Source: CANLBN01 sp965230205
GTDB lineage: Bacteria > Pseudomonadota > Gammaproteobacteria > Pseudomonadales > Cellvibrionaceae
NCBI GenBank assembly: GCA_965230205.1
Contig: OZ245996.1
Span: forward strand, 2,666,001 to 2,730,000
DNA: 64,000 nucleotides
Reading direction: 5' to 3'
Part shown: positions 41,908 to 50,817 of the stretch, in pieces
Position numbering within the stretch: position 1 is the stretch's first letter
How the letters are laid out: every line of letters starts with the position of its first letter
Notes under the pieces: model-generated
Database searches by the model: none
Told to the model about the DNA's origin: nothing
What the model saw: only the letters and a program-made list of their open reading frames with translations
Translations under genes and position numbers: made by a program

Positions 41908-42132
41908 GTTCGTGTAATCTGTTTCGCTGTTATCAGCCGAGCTAGATAAAAGCCATTCTTTGTTTATGCTGTAGTCACCCCACCCAGAGTCGTTATCAGG
42001 GTTTTGTATTTCAAGGTTTAAGGTTGTATATCACCGTTTTCGCATATTGCCCTTAATATGCCCTTAAATTTCTCTTTGTTTGGCGTTCTTGATTTGAGGT
42101 TTTCTGTAATCTGTTGATTTGTAAGGAAAAAA

Positions 42133-42209
42133 TGGTAGCTACGACTGGACTTGAACCAGTGACCCCAGCATTATGAATGCTGTGCTCTAACCAGCTGAGC
42201 TACGTAGCC
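42133..42209 (-). tRNA. tRNA-Met (CAT)
   Basis: A 77-base cloverleaf with encoded CCA on the minus strand. The anticodon loop reads TTCATAA (anticodon CAT), and the T loop is GGTTCAAGTCC. Overall it matches the bacterial elongator tRNA-Met. The acceptor pair at positions 1-72 is G-T. The 3' end points toward the island side (lower coordinates), so this tRNA is a plausible integration site. Confidence 0.95.
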
Positions 42210-42329
42210 ATAGTGTCGGGTATGCTTGGATCTAGCGTCCAGCTCACCGAGGGCGCGTATTATCCCGGGCTGCTGGAATACTGTCAAGCATTATGGTGGT
42301 GGTTTTTTCAGTTAATGAATAAGGCTTTT

Positions 42330-43424
42330 TTAGTGTTGGTTATGCATTCTTTCCGTAAGCTTATCGAGGTATGACATCACTTTTTCACTGGCTTTTTCCA
42401 TTGCATCAAAATGAGCATAGCTGTCTTCTTTATGGCCTTCGTTTGCGGCATCCAGGGCTTTTTGAGCGTGCTCATGGACTTCCTGGTGAGGTTTTTCCAG
42501 TTGTTTGTATTCAGTGCTGTCGCTGTATAGCTCTTTGCCTTCGCCTTCGTAGAACCACTTGCCTAGGGCGCACTCTTTATGGCTACTGAATTCTTTGGAA
42601 TCATAATTACCCTCATTAAAATGGTGGTAGGCTTTTGCTTTGTAGCACAAGTGGTCCATTTTGATCTTTTGAACAAAACTGCTGGCTGTTTCCAGAATAA
42701 TAGTGCTGTGCATGGATTTTGAGAAGGTGAGAATGTTTTCAATATCGCTTTGAGAGGCTTCTGATGTTTTTTGGGCCTCCTCACAGCGTGTGTAGGTAGA
42801 TTGTATGTTCTCATCTGACGTTTGTGTGTCTTGATCTATTTTCTTAACCAGCTCGGCAATTTCGCCACTGGCTTCTCCTGCGCGTTGTGCCAGTGCACGT
42901 ACTTCATCTGCCACAACGGCGAAACCTCTACCGGCTTCCCCGGCACGAGCCGCTTCGATAGCAGCATTTAGGGCCAGCAGGTTGGTTTGTTCTGAAATAG
43001 TATTGATAATATCCGCGAATTTAGTAATTTCGCCGGCAGCCCCTTTTAATTGGGTGACGCTTTCGCGGCTTTTTTTGGCGCTATCACAGATAAAAGACAA
43101 GTTTTCGTAGGTTTGGCTCAAGGATTTCTGCACATCATCGTAAGATAAATTGGAGTTGGTGAGCTCTATACTTTTTTCTTTTAGGGTGGTTGCTGACTTT
43201 TGTACGCCATCCCGAATTTCAATCATGCCGGTATTGTAACTATTAATCGCCAGGGATAGGTCCTGCTGTGAGGTCTGTTCTGGTTGGCTATCTAACTGTG
43301 CACTGAGATCCGCTATTTTTTCTAGTTGAGCGTTTATTTCACTTTGTTGTTGTTGGTTTTGTTCAGTTAATAATTGGTTTTGAGCCTTTAGCTCTTTAAG
43401 TGCTTGTGAGTGTTTCCAGAACAT
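42330..43424 (-). CDS. Soluble chemoreceptor with zinc-binding CZB domain
   Basis: A 364-residue cytoplasmic methyl-accepting protein with no membrane segment. An N-terminal coiled coil (about 1-50) is followed by the conserved signalling tip (FADIINTISEQTNLLALNAAIEAARAGEAGRGFAVVADEVRALA) and a C-terminal CZB domain (about 255-360). In the CZB domain the Cys and His residues HLCYKAK, HHFNEG, HKECALGKWFYEGEG and HEHAQKAL fit the zinc site. CZB receptors sense zinc or oxidants such as HOCl and signal to CheA or to a cyclase. Confidence 0.93.
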   Translation of the reverse strand: MFWKHSQALKELKAQNQLLTEQNQQQQSEINAQLEKIADLSAQLDSQPEQTSQQDLSLAINSYNTGMIEIRDGVQKSATTLKEKSIELTNSNLSYDDVQKSLSQTYENLSFICDSAKKSRESVTQLKGAAGEITKFADIINTISEQTNLLALNAAIEAARAGEAGRGFAVVADEVRALAQRAGEASGEIAELVKKIDQDTQTSDENIQSTYTRCEEAQKTSEASQSDIENILTFSKSMHSTIILETASSFVQKIKMDHLCYKAKAYHHFNEGNYDSKEFSSHKECALGKWFYEGEGKELYSDSTEYKQLEKPHQEVHEHAQKALDAANEGHKEDSYAHFDAMEKASEKVMSYLDKLTERMHNQH

Positions 43425-43548
43425 GCGGTCGCCTATAATAAAATGATGGTTCTATTTTAGTATAGGCGATGATTTGGCTTTTCCTAGGACAGGCTAAGGT
43501 TAATTAGTCCCTGAATTTTGTAAGGATAAAGGCTTTCTTTTCAATATG

Positions 43549-44640
43549 TTAGACGTTAAAGCGGAAGTGAATAACATCGCCATCCTTAACGATATAGTCT
43601 TTTCCTTCCAGACGCCATTTGCCAGCTTCTTTTGAGCCGGCTTCTCCTTTATGTTCAACGAAATCGTCGAAGCCAATAATTTCTGCGCGAATAAAGCCTT
43701 TTTCAAAGTCTGTGTGAATTTTACCAGCAGCCTGAGGTGCACTTGAGCCTACCGGTATTGTCCAGGCGCGGACTTCTTTTACACCTGCTGTGAAGTAGGT
43801 GTGCAAGTGGAGTAATTCATAGCCTGCTCGAATCACTCGGTTTAGGCCGGGCTCTTCCATACCTAAGTCAGCCAGAAACTCTTGCTTTTCTTCATCATCG
43901 AGTTCAGCAATTTCTGATTCCAGTTTATTGCAAATGGGTACCACGATAGCATTTTCAGATTCGGCGATGGCTTGTACTCGCTCTAAAAATGGGTTGTCAT
44001 CAAAGCCGTCTTCATCGACATTGGCTATATACATGGTAGGTTTTAAGGTTAAAGGGTTGATCTCTTTTAACAAAACTCGCTCGTCATCGCTAAGCTCCAG
44101 TGCACGCAAAGGCTTGGCTTCATTTAGATGAGGAATAATTTTTTCCATCAATGTTTTCATTTCAATGGCGTGCTTATCTTTACCTTTAGCCGCGCGTATA
44201 TAGCGGTTAAGCGCTTTTTCGGCGCTATCGAGGTCAGCTAGTGCCAGCTCTGTGTTGATGATTTCGATATCGGCTTGTGGATCGATCTGACCTGCGACAT
44301 GAACAATATTTTCATCATCAAAACAGCGGACTACGTGGGCGATGGCATCGGTTTCGCGGATATTGGCAAGAAACTGATTGCCAAGACCTTCACCTTTGGA
44401 GGCGCCAGCGACAAGGCCAGCGATATCGACAAATTCCATGGTGGTAGGAATCACTTTTTGAGGGTTAACGATATCCGCCAATTGGTCTAAGCGAGGGTCG
44501 GGGACAGGCACGATGCCTGAGTTAGGCTCGATCGTACAAAACGGGAAGTTTTCAGCATCAATACCCGCTTTGGTCAGTGCATTGAATAAAGTTGATTTAC
44601 CGACATTAGGTAGGCCAACAATGCCGCAATTAAAGCCCAT
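43549..44640 (-). CDS. ychF: Ribosome-binding ATPase YchF
   Basis: A 363-residue Obg-like ATPase. The P-loop NVGKST is near residues 11-16, DIAGLV is the switch II motif, and the C-terminal TGS domain follows (about 280-363, with HTYFTAGVKEVRAWTI and KDYIVKDGDVIHFRFNV). YchF binds the ribosome and affects translation and oxidative-stress response. It lies downstream of pth in the usual gammaproteobacterial order. Confidence 0.97.
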   Translation of the reverse strand: MGFNCGIVGLPNVGKSTLFNALTKAGIDAENFPFCTIEPNSGIVPVPDPRLDQLADIVNPQKVIPTTMEFVDIAGLVAGASKGEGLGNQFLANIRETDAIAHVVRCFDDENIVHVAGQIDPQADIEIINTELALADLDSAEKALNRYIRAAKGKDKHAIEMKTLMEKIIPHLNEAKPLRALELSDDERVLLKEINPLTLKPTMYIANVDEDGFDDNPFLERVQAIAESENAIVVPICNKLESEIAELDDEEKQEFLADLGMEEPGLNRVIRAGYELLHLHTYFTAGVKEVRAWTIPVGSSAPQAAGKIHTDFEKGFIRAEIIGFDDFVEHKGEAGSKEAGKWRLEGKDYIVKDGDVIHFRFNV

Positions 44641-44745
44641 AATATATTCCTGTGTAAAAACTGTAATGAGATGTGGGAGCGCTAAAAATGTGCGTATGCT
44701 AAGGGTTTGAGTGTTAAGGTCAAGCGTTTCTTTTTGTTGTGCATG

Positions 44746-45339
44746 CTATTGAGTATGCAGGTCTTTCATCGCTTTGTTCCACTCGCCTGAAACCGCTGTT
44801 GGCAATACGCGTAAGCTATTAGCAATGCTGTCTTCTATTAATTGTTGTTCGTTAGCCGGCGCCTTTTTTAGAACATAGTTGCTAACTAGTTTTGCATTGC
44901 CCGGGTGATCGATACCAATTCGTAATCGTACAAAATCTTTGTTGTTGCCTAGCGCTTTAATAATATCCTTTAAGCCATTGTGTCCACCATGGCCACCGCC
45001 TATTTTAAGGCGCGCAGTGCCAGGTGGTAAATCCAGTTCATCATGTGCAACTAGTATGGACTCGGTAGGGATTTTATAAAATTGTGCGATTGCCCCGACT
45101 GCTTTTCCGCTCAGGTTCATAAAGGTTGTTGGTATTAATAGGCGTATATCATTTGAGCCTAAAAAAAATCGACCCGATAAACCAAAAAACTTACTTTCCG
45201 GTACCAATGTTACACTATGTTGACGAGCCAGTTCTGTTACGAAGTCAGCGCCAGCATTATGTCGGGTAGCGTCGTATTCTGTGCCTGGATTGCCAAGGCC
45301 AACGATAAGTTTAATGGGGGTGTTTGCAGGGGAATTCAT
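44746..45339 (-). CDS. pth: Peptidyl-tRNA hydrolase
   Basis: A 197-residue enzyme that releases peptides from peptidyl-tRNA. Conserved residues are visible: GLGNPGTEYDATRHNAG (catalytic His), FMNLSGKAV, and ILVAHDELDLPPG followed by GGGHGGHNGLKDI. It lies between rplY and ychF, as in many gammaproteobacteria. Confidence 0.97.
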   Translation of the reverse strand: MNSPANTPIKLIVGLGNPGTEYDATRHNAGADFVTELARQHSVTLVPESKFFGLSGRFFLGSNDIRLLIPTTFMNLSGKAVGAIAQFYKIPTESILVAHDELDLPPGTARLKIGGGHGGHNGLKDIIKALGNNKDFVRLRIGIDHPGNAKLVSNYVLKKAPANEQQLIEDSIANSLRVLPTAVSGEWNKAMKDLHTQ

Positions 45340-45380
45340 GCTATTTAGCGAAAAGAATAAAGCGTGAAGAGAGAAAGAAT

Positions 45381-45408
45381 ATACCCTGCTGTATAAACAG
45401 CAGGGTAT
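45381..45408 (-). terminator. Terminator after rplY
   Basis: An 11-bp perfect stem (ATACCCTGCTG with CAGCAGGGTAT, 6-base loop) lies just after the rplY stop. On the minus strand it is followed by ATTCTTTCTCTC, a partly T-rich tail. It probably ends or reduces transcription between rplY and pth. Confidence 0.75.
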
Positions 45409-45413
45409 GAAGC

Positions 45414-46064
45414 TTATTCAGCGTCTGCTTCGCCTTCAGCGCTGTCTTCATCAGCAGCACCGGTATCGTCAGAAGAGGCGCCTTTAGGTTTGTGAATTGC
45501 TGCAACAGGAAGATCGTGGTCTTCACCGTGAATTAATGCAACAGACTCAACACCTTTAGGTAGTTTCAAGTCTGAAATATGGAGAACGCTATCAAGTTCT
45601 AGATCAGCAACATCCACTTCAATGTACTCAGGCAGGTCAGCAGGTAAACAGCTGATTTCTAAATCAGTCAATGAGTGAGAGATAACGCCGCCTTGAGTTT
45701 TAACTCCTTTAGAGGTGTCTTCGTTAATGAAGTGTAGAGGCACACGAGTAGTCAACTTCTGGTTTTTAGAAACACGTAAGAAGTCAGCGTGTAAAATCTG
45801 TGCTTTTGCGGGGTGACGTTGTAAGTCTTTTAAAATGACGTCTTCGCTTTTTCCAGCAACATTCAGAGAAATGATGTGCGAATAGAACGCTTCATTTTCT
45901 AAGTGCTTATTCAGTTCTTTACTGATAATGGAAATGCTTTGTGGTTCTTTAGAACCACCATATATGATTGCTGGAACCAGAGATTGATGACGAAGGCGGC
46001 GGCTCGCACCTTTCCCTTTGTCTTCACGAATCTGGACATCAAGTACAAAGTCTTGTTCTGACAT
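45414..46064 (-). CDS. rplY: 50S ribosomal protein L25/Ctc
   Basis: A 216-residue long-form bL25 (Ctc type). The N-terminal 5S rRNA-binding domain (REDKGKGASRRLRHQSLVPAIIYGG) is followed by the Ctc C-terminal domain and an acidic tail (DDTGAADEDSAEGEADAE). It lies between prs and pth in the usual order. Confidence 0.96.
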   Translation of the reverse strand: MSEQDFVLDVQIREDKGKGASRRLRHQSLVPAIIYGGSKEPQSISIISKELNKHLENEAFYSHIISLNVAGKSEDVILKDLQRHPAKAQILHADFLRVSKNQKLTTRVPLHFINEDTSKGVKTQGGVISHSLTDLEISCLPADLPEYIEVDVADLELDSVLHISDLKLPKGVESVALIHGEDHDLPVAAIHKPKGASSDDTGAADEDSAEGEADAE

Positions 46065-46133
46065 TGTAATATCCTCTAGGTAAAACTGTAGTAATCTGCG
46101 ACCAGTTAACTATTACTACAGTGGTTAATTAAA

Positions 46134-46151
46134 CTATTGCTTATGCAATAG
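46134..46151 (-). terminator. Hairpin between prs and rplY
   Basis: CTATTGC pairs with GCAATAG around a 4-base loop, followed on the minus strand by TTTAATT. A second inverted repeat (CTGTAGTAAT 46086-46095 with ATTACTACAG 46112-46121) lies closer to rplY. They could be an attenuator or a leader structure for L25. Confidence 0.4.
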
Positions 46152-46196
46152 AGGTTTCTAGAGTGAAGGTTTGCTTCATCGACTTCGAAAGAAGTC

Positions 46197-47138
46197 TTAG
46201 TCAAACATTGCACTCAAAGATTCTTCGTTGTTCAAACGGCGAATGGATTCTGCCAGTGTGCGCGCCAAGCTAAGTTGACGAATGTGAGAACAATTTTGAG
46301 CTTCTTTACTGAGAGGAATAGAGTCGGTAACGACTAATTCATCCAGTGCAGAATTGGTAATATTGCTGATGGCCTTGCCCGATAAAACCGGGTGAGTTGC
46401 ATAGGCAACGACTTTAGTCGCCCCGTATTCTTTCAGGGCAGTGGCTGCATTGCACAGTGTGCCAGCGGTATCAACCATGTCGTCTACCAGAACACAAATT
46501 CTGCCGTCAACATCACCGATAAGGTTCATCACTTCGGCCACATTGGCTTTAGGACGACGTTTATCGATAATAGCCAGATCAATAGTCAATTGCTTGGCAA
46601 GAGCGCGGGCGCGTACAACACCCCCAATGTCAGGAGAAACAACGACAAGGTTTTCATATTGTTGGCGATTGATGTCATCTAATAAGATCGGTGCACCATA
46701 AATATTGTCGACAGGTACATCAAAGAAGCCTTGTATTTGCTCTGCGTGCAAGTCAATTGTGAGTACTCGGTCAATGCCGACGTTCACCATCATGTCTGCA
46801 ACTACTTTTGCAGTAATGGGTACTCGAGCAGAGCGTACTCTTCGATCTTGGCGTGCATAGCCAAAATAAGGAACGATTGCCGTTACACGGCCAGCGGAGG
46901 CACGGCGTAAGGCATCCACTAAAATAATCAGTTCCATTAAGTTTTTATGAGTAGGAGAGCAAGTTGATTGAACAACAAAAACATCGCGACCACGAACGTT
47001 TTCGTTGATTTCGATGGAGATTTCGCCATCGGAGAATTGACTTACTGTAGCATCGCCCAAACGCATTCCCAGTTTACTAACAATGCTTTCTGCTAACACC
47101 GGATTGGCAGTACCGGTGAATACCATAAAATCTGACAC
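46197..47138 (-). CDS. prs: Ribose-phosphate pyrophosphokinase
   Basis: A 313-residue PRPP synthase, making phosphoribosyl pyrophosphate from ribose 5-phosphate and ATP for nucleotides, His and Trp. Conserved motifs: FSDGEISIEINENVRGRDVFVVQS, YFGYARQDRR, and the PRPP loop VDDMVDTAGTL. It follows tRNA-Gln and precedes rplY. Confidence 0.98.
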   Translation of the reverse strand: MSDFMVFTGTANPVLAESIVSKLGMRLGDATVSQFSDGEISIEINENVRGRDVFVVQSTCSPTHKNLMELIILVDALRRASAGRVTAIVPYFGYARQDRRVRSARVPITAKVVADMMVNVGIDRVLTIDLHAEQIQGFFDVPVDNIYGAPILLDDINRQQYENLVVVSPDIGGVVRARALAKQLTIDLAIIDKRRPKANVAEVMNLIGDVDGRICVLVDDMVDTAGTLCNAATALKEYGATKVVAYATHPVLSGKAISNITNSALDELVVTDSIPLSKEAQNCSHIRQLSLARTLAESIRRLNNEESLSAMFD

Positions 47139-47185
47139 GATGATTTACCTTGAATTACTCTAAATCTGATAGCTATCGATATGAA

Positions 47186-47260
47186 TGGCTGGGGTGGGAG
47201 GACTTGAACCTCCGCATGGCGGGATCAAAACCCGCTGCCTTACCACTTGGCTACACCCCA
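47186..47260 (-). tRNA. tRNA-Gln (TTG)
   Basis: A 75-base cloverleaf on the minus strand with encoded CCA. The anticodon loop reads TTTTGAT (anticodon TTG) and the acceptor stem TGGGGTG pairs with CACCCCA. The position between ispE and prs is conserved in gammaproteobacteria. Confidence 0.96.
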
Positions 47261-47276
47261 GTAATATTTGCTCTTT

Positions 47277-48131
47277 TTACGAAAGCAAGGGTAATACAGC
47301 TGACTGATTGATACCTTTGGCAACAAAACAAGTCCAGCGGCTTTTTTCCCCTTGTTTAAGTGCTTCGTTATATACATGGTTCGCGTCACTTTCATTTGAA
47401 AATTCAGCAAATATACAAGCACCTGTTCCTGTGAGCTGACCAGCAGCGTAATTACGTAGCCATTTAAGGGCAATTGCCACTTCAGGATAGTGCTTACAAA
47501 CCACTAATTCGCAGTCGTTTTTACCGCCCTGCTCAAAGAAGGCCGCTACTGTAATGGCGAGGGTGTCTCTTGTCAATTCTTCATGAGAAAAAATATCAAT
47601 TGTTGGCACATGACAGTCCGGTTTAATGACTAAAAACCATTTTTCAGGCAAATCAATAGCTTGTAATTGATCCCCGATGCCTTCAGCCCAGGCTGAGCGC
47701 CCTTGGATGAAGACAGGAATATCGGCGCCTAATGTGATGCCGATATCGCAGAGTTCTTTACAGCTGAGATTGGTGTTCCATAAGTGGTTAAGTGCTACAA
47801 GAGTGGTTGCGGCATTAGAACTGCCACCGCCCAGGCCTCCTCCCATGGGTAAACACTTATCGATTTGAATGGTTGCCCCTTTTGCTTGTGGCGAATTTAC
47901 ACTGGTTTGTAATGCCTTGGCCGCTTTTACAATTAAATTATCTTCATTCTCAATACCTGCTATGGCTTCGGATAAAACAATTTGCTTGTCTTCCCGTACA
48001 GCGAAATTCATCGTATCGCCATAATCCAGTAATTGAAAAACGGTTTGTAGCTCATGGTAGCCATCTTTGCGACGGCCGAGTATATGCAAAAATAAATTCA
48101 GTTTAGCAGGGGAAAGTAGTGTTAGGTTCAT
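47277..48131 (-). CDS. ispE: 4-diphosphocytidyl-2-C-methylerythritol kinase
   Basis: A 284-residue GHMP kinase of the methylerythritol phosphate isoprenoid pathway. N-terminal SPAKLNLFLHILGRRKDGYHELQT and the ATP loop PMGGGLGGGSSNAAT are diagnostic. It lies between lolB and tRNA-Gln, the standard order. Confidence 0.97.
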   Translation of the reverse strand: MNLTLLSPAKLNLFLHILGRRKDGYHELQTVFQLLDYGDTMNFAVREDKQIVLSEAIAGIENEDNLIVKAAKALQTSVNSPQAKGATIQIDKCLPMGGGLGGGSSNAATTLVALNHLWNTNLSCKELCDIGITLGADIPVFIQGRSAWAEGIGDQLQAIDLPEKWFLVIKPDCHVPTIDIFSHEELTRDTLAITVAAFFEQGGKNDCELVVCKHYPEVAIALKWLRNYAAGQLTGTGACIFAEFSNESDANHVYNEALKQGEKSRWTCFVAKGINQSAVLPLLS

Positions 48132-48147
48132 CAGTGGTATCGACTAA

Positions 48148-48735
48148 TTACAATAATTGCCATTCACGAATAATTAATGTGAGTTGGGTCTCCGCCTGTT
48201 TTGCGCGGATGCGGCCAGGTAGTTGCCATTTTTCAACAACCTTGTACCGACTGTAATCAAGGACCCACTGTGATTGCTCTAATGTCGCGAGAGTGCCTGT
48301 AGGTCCGTAATTGATTGAATGTATTGGTGATTCTGGGTTGGCGATGCCTCGAACCCAAAATTTAAAGTTATCGATAGGGAGTGTCCATCCAAAGGTTTCT
48401 CTGATTAAAGATGCTGCGTCGGTTGATTGTAGGGGGGCTTTTCCGGGCTGCTCTATTAAAACATAGCCTTCGTTACCGCTAATGGTCGCGTTGCCTTGGC
48501 CCAATGGCCCTTGCACTTTGATACTGAAATCGGAATCTGTTTGCTGCCAATCTAAGGTGATGCTACCGCTATCTTTTGCTGTTCGTATCCCTAGCTTGGC
48601 TTTAATTAACCATTGTGTTGGCGGTGGTGATGTTGATAAAGGCACTAATACAGGTGAATGATTGACAGAGGGGGTTTGGCTACAGCTAACCAGTAGTAAT
48701 GTCATTAAGTTCAGTAAAAATAAGCGACGAATCAT
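48148..48735 (-). CDS. lolB: Outer-membrane lipoprotein insertion protein LolB
   Basis: A lipoprotein of about 195 residues that receives lipoproteins from LolA and inserts them into the outer membrane. The start at 48735 is chosen because it gives a proper lipoprotein signal (MIRRLFLLNLMTLLLVSC); a longer frame to 48798 would spoil it. The body contains WLIKAKLGIRTAKDSGSITLDWQQ and FGWTLPIDNFKFWVRG, typical of LolB. Its stop is 16 bases from ispE. Confidence 0.93.
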   Translation of the reverse strand: MIRRLFLLNLMTLLLVSCSQTPSVNHSPVLVPLSTSPPPTQWLIKAKLGIRTAKDSGSITLDWQQTDSDFSIKVQGPLGQGNATISGNEGYVLIEQPGKAPLQSTDAASLIRETFGWTLPIDNFKFWVRGIANPESPIHSINYGPTGTLATLEQSQWVLDYSRYKVVEKWQLPGRIRAKQAETQLTLIIREWQLL

Positions 48736-48801
48736 AAACAATTGCGCAGTATCCGTGTGTAAGCAGTTATTAAGTGTGTTTTGCCAAGTATATGACAAGT
48801 A

Positions 48802-50583
48802 TTACGGGGTAACTTTCAACCTTTCCATAGTATCAATAATGCGGCTGTCGTTGGGATTATCTTTGAGATTGTTTGTCCAGATGCTGCGAGCTTCTTGTTT
48901 ATTGCCTTGAGTCCAGAGTGCCTCACCTAGATGAGCTGCAACTTCAGGGTCAGGGAATAGTTCGAATGCCTTGCGTAAATATTCAATCGCTTCATCGTAG
49001 CGCTTCAAGTTAAATAGTACCCAACCCATACTATCCATGATAGCCGGATCATCTGGTTTTAACTCAAGGGCTTTTTGAATCAGTTGGAAGGCTTCTGCAT
49101 GGCGATCTGTTCGGCTCGTCAGGAAATAACCTAATGCATTCAGTGTTGCAGAGTTTTCAGGCTCTAGATTAAGAATATGCCTTAAGTCGTTTTCCATTAA
49201 CACCAGCTGGTCCGTTTTTTCGTAAAGACTGGAGCGAGTGTAACGAAGATTGATATTGTCGGGGTATTCATCAATGCCAATAGTGAGAATATTCAGTGCG
49301 GCTTCAATATCATCTTGCCTCTCCAGCATTTCTGCTTCTGCTGCATAAAGCTGAGAGCGTCGGTTGGGAGATTCTGTACGGAGCTTACTGAAGTGTTTCT
49401 GTGCTTCGCTGATATTGCCTTGATTCGCCATAATCCGGGCTGCACGGCTATGGGCAGGGATATAATCATCACCGCTTGTCACTGCCAAGTAATGTCCTAA
49501 CGCGCGGTCATAACTTTTGTCCAGTTCGGCGATGTTTCCGAGGTAATAGTTGATCGTGTTTGTACGGTAATTTACCTTTAATAGTTCTTGTAATAATTGC
49601 TCTGCTTCTTCTTTCCTCTTTAGCTCCAGAGCAATTAAAGCACGAGAAAATTTAATATCTAGATGCTGTGGTGATTGCTCTGAAAGGCGAGTGAATTCTT
49701 CATACGCTGCTTCAATATCTGTCTGCGTTAACATACGAGCATAAAGCAATCGCAATCGAGCATTATCGGGTTTTTTATCCAGCTGGGCCTTTAACTTTTT
49801 GATAGCGAGTTCATTTTGCTTACTTTCTTGTAGCAAGCGAATTTCCTGCATAATAGCGGGTAAATAATTACTGTCTTTGGCGAGGGCTTCCTCAATGACT
49901 TCATAAGCTGCCGCTGTGTCAGGTTGAGCTTCATAAAGTATGCTTAGGCCTACTTTAATAGCAGTAAAGTCAGGGTAGCGATCACTAAGGCTCTTATAGC
50001 GATCTATGAGTTTTTGTCGCGTCAGTGTGTCGGCGCTACGGCTAAAGTTAGCAATGGTTTCCGTTATCCCCGCACTTTTATGGCCGTTGGTATCGCCAGT
50101 GTCAATGAGTGACAAAATGATCTCGGCATAGTCCAGCGCTTGAAAAAACTGACGCTTTTCAATATGTGCGGTAGCAACAATGGCATTCGCTTCAATATCA
50201 TCAGGACTTTGTGCTAGCCATAGTTTTCCCATTGCCAGCGTCTGTTCATGGGCTCTAAAGTACTGAGCTAAGCGGGTAGCGCGAGCAATAACCCCTAAAT
50301 CTCCAGTTTGTTTCGCTTCGTCAATATAGTTGTTAAGCGTAATGTCATATTGCTGCCGGCTGGCAGCGACTTCAGCAACGATGAGTGAATACAGTGTTTC
50401 AGTCTCAAAATTGTTGTAAGTTGGCTTGTTGTGCTCTTCAGGGCCGCTGTGTATAGGCTGTTTACTAGCCTCTACGGTGGGTATACCATCTTCCGAGGGG
50501 GACGAAATCGGTTGATTATCCAGAAAGCTACATGACTGGATCAGTAGAAAGCTGCAAAAACAAGGCAGTATAAGGTTTCTCAT
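48802..50583 (-). CDS. TPR-repeat lipoprotein
   Basis: A protein of about 593 residues with a lipoprotein signal (lipobox IQSC near residue 17) and many tetratricopeptide repeats across its length (for example DPAIMDSMGWVLFNLKRYDEAIEYL). The start at 50583 is an ATG that gives the signal; a TTG at 50643 is less likely. A TPR protein next to lolB and divergent from hemA is a conserved arrangement in pseudomonad-like gammaproteobacteria. It probably scaffolds envelope proteins; the partner is unknown. Confidence 0.88.
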   Translation of the reverse strand: MRNLILPCFCSFLLIQSCSFLDNQPISSPSEDGIPTVEASKQPIHSGPEEHNKPTYNNFETETLYSLIVAEVAASRQQYDITLNNYIDEAKQTGDLGVIARATRLAQYFRAHEQTLAMGKLWLAQSPDDIEANAIVATAHIEKRQFFQALDYAEIILSLIDTGDTNGHKSAGITETIANFSRSADTLTRQKLIDRYKSLSDRYPDFTAIKVGLSILYEAQPDTAAAYEVIEEALAKDSNYLPAIMQEIRLLQESKQNELAIKKLKAQLDKKPDNARLRLLYARMLTQTDIEAAYEEFTRLSEQSPQHLDIKFSRALIALELKRKEEAEQLLQELLKVNYRTNTINYYLGNIAELDKSYDRALGHYLAVTSGDDYIPAHSRAARIMANQGNISEAQKHFSKLRTESPNRRSQLYAAEAEMLERQDDIEAALNILTIGIDEYPDNINLRYTRSSLYEKTDQLVLMENDLRHILNLEPENSATLNALGYFLTSRTDRHAEAFQLIQKALELKPDDPAIMDSMGWVLFNLKRYDEAIEYLRKAFELFPDPEVAAHLGEALWTQGNKQEARSIWTNNLKDNPNDSRIIDTMERLKVTP

Positions 50584-50817
50584 AAATAGGCAAAGCCGAG
50601 CAAATCTTACTCTCAGTGTAAACCCGATGTTCTTTTTCGCCAAGTATAAGGTGGCTGAGGAGGCATTTATTGAGAAGTAGATAGATAAATGATCATAAAT
50701 AAAGTACGCAGACTATAGTAAATAGATCATATTGAGTAAAAGTAGGATGTTGCCGGCTTGCTATTGTTGTCGGGTATGCGGACAATACGCCATTACCTCG
50801 GAACCCTTTAGTTTTTC

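Noticed and set aside
41840..42055. Minus-strand open frame with protein-like sequence next to the tRNA
   Set aside because: No start codon in a useful position, stops at both ends, overlaps the secreted-protein gene on the plus strand; no family recognised.
42133..42165. Search for a second copy of the tRNA-Met 3' end inside the window as an attachment site
   Set aside because: None seen by eye; if the island uses this tRNA the other end lies outside the window.
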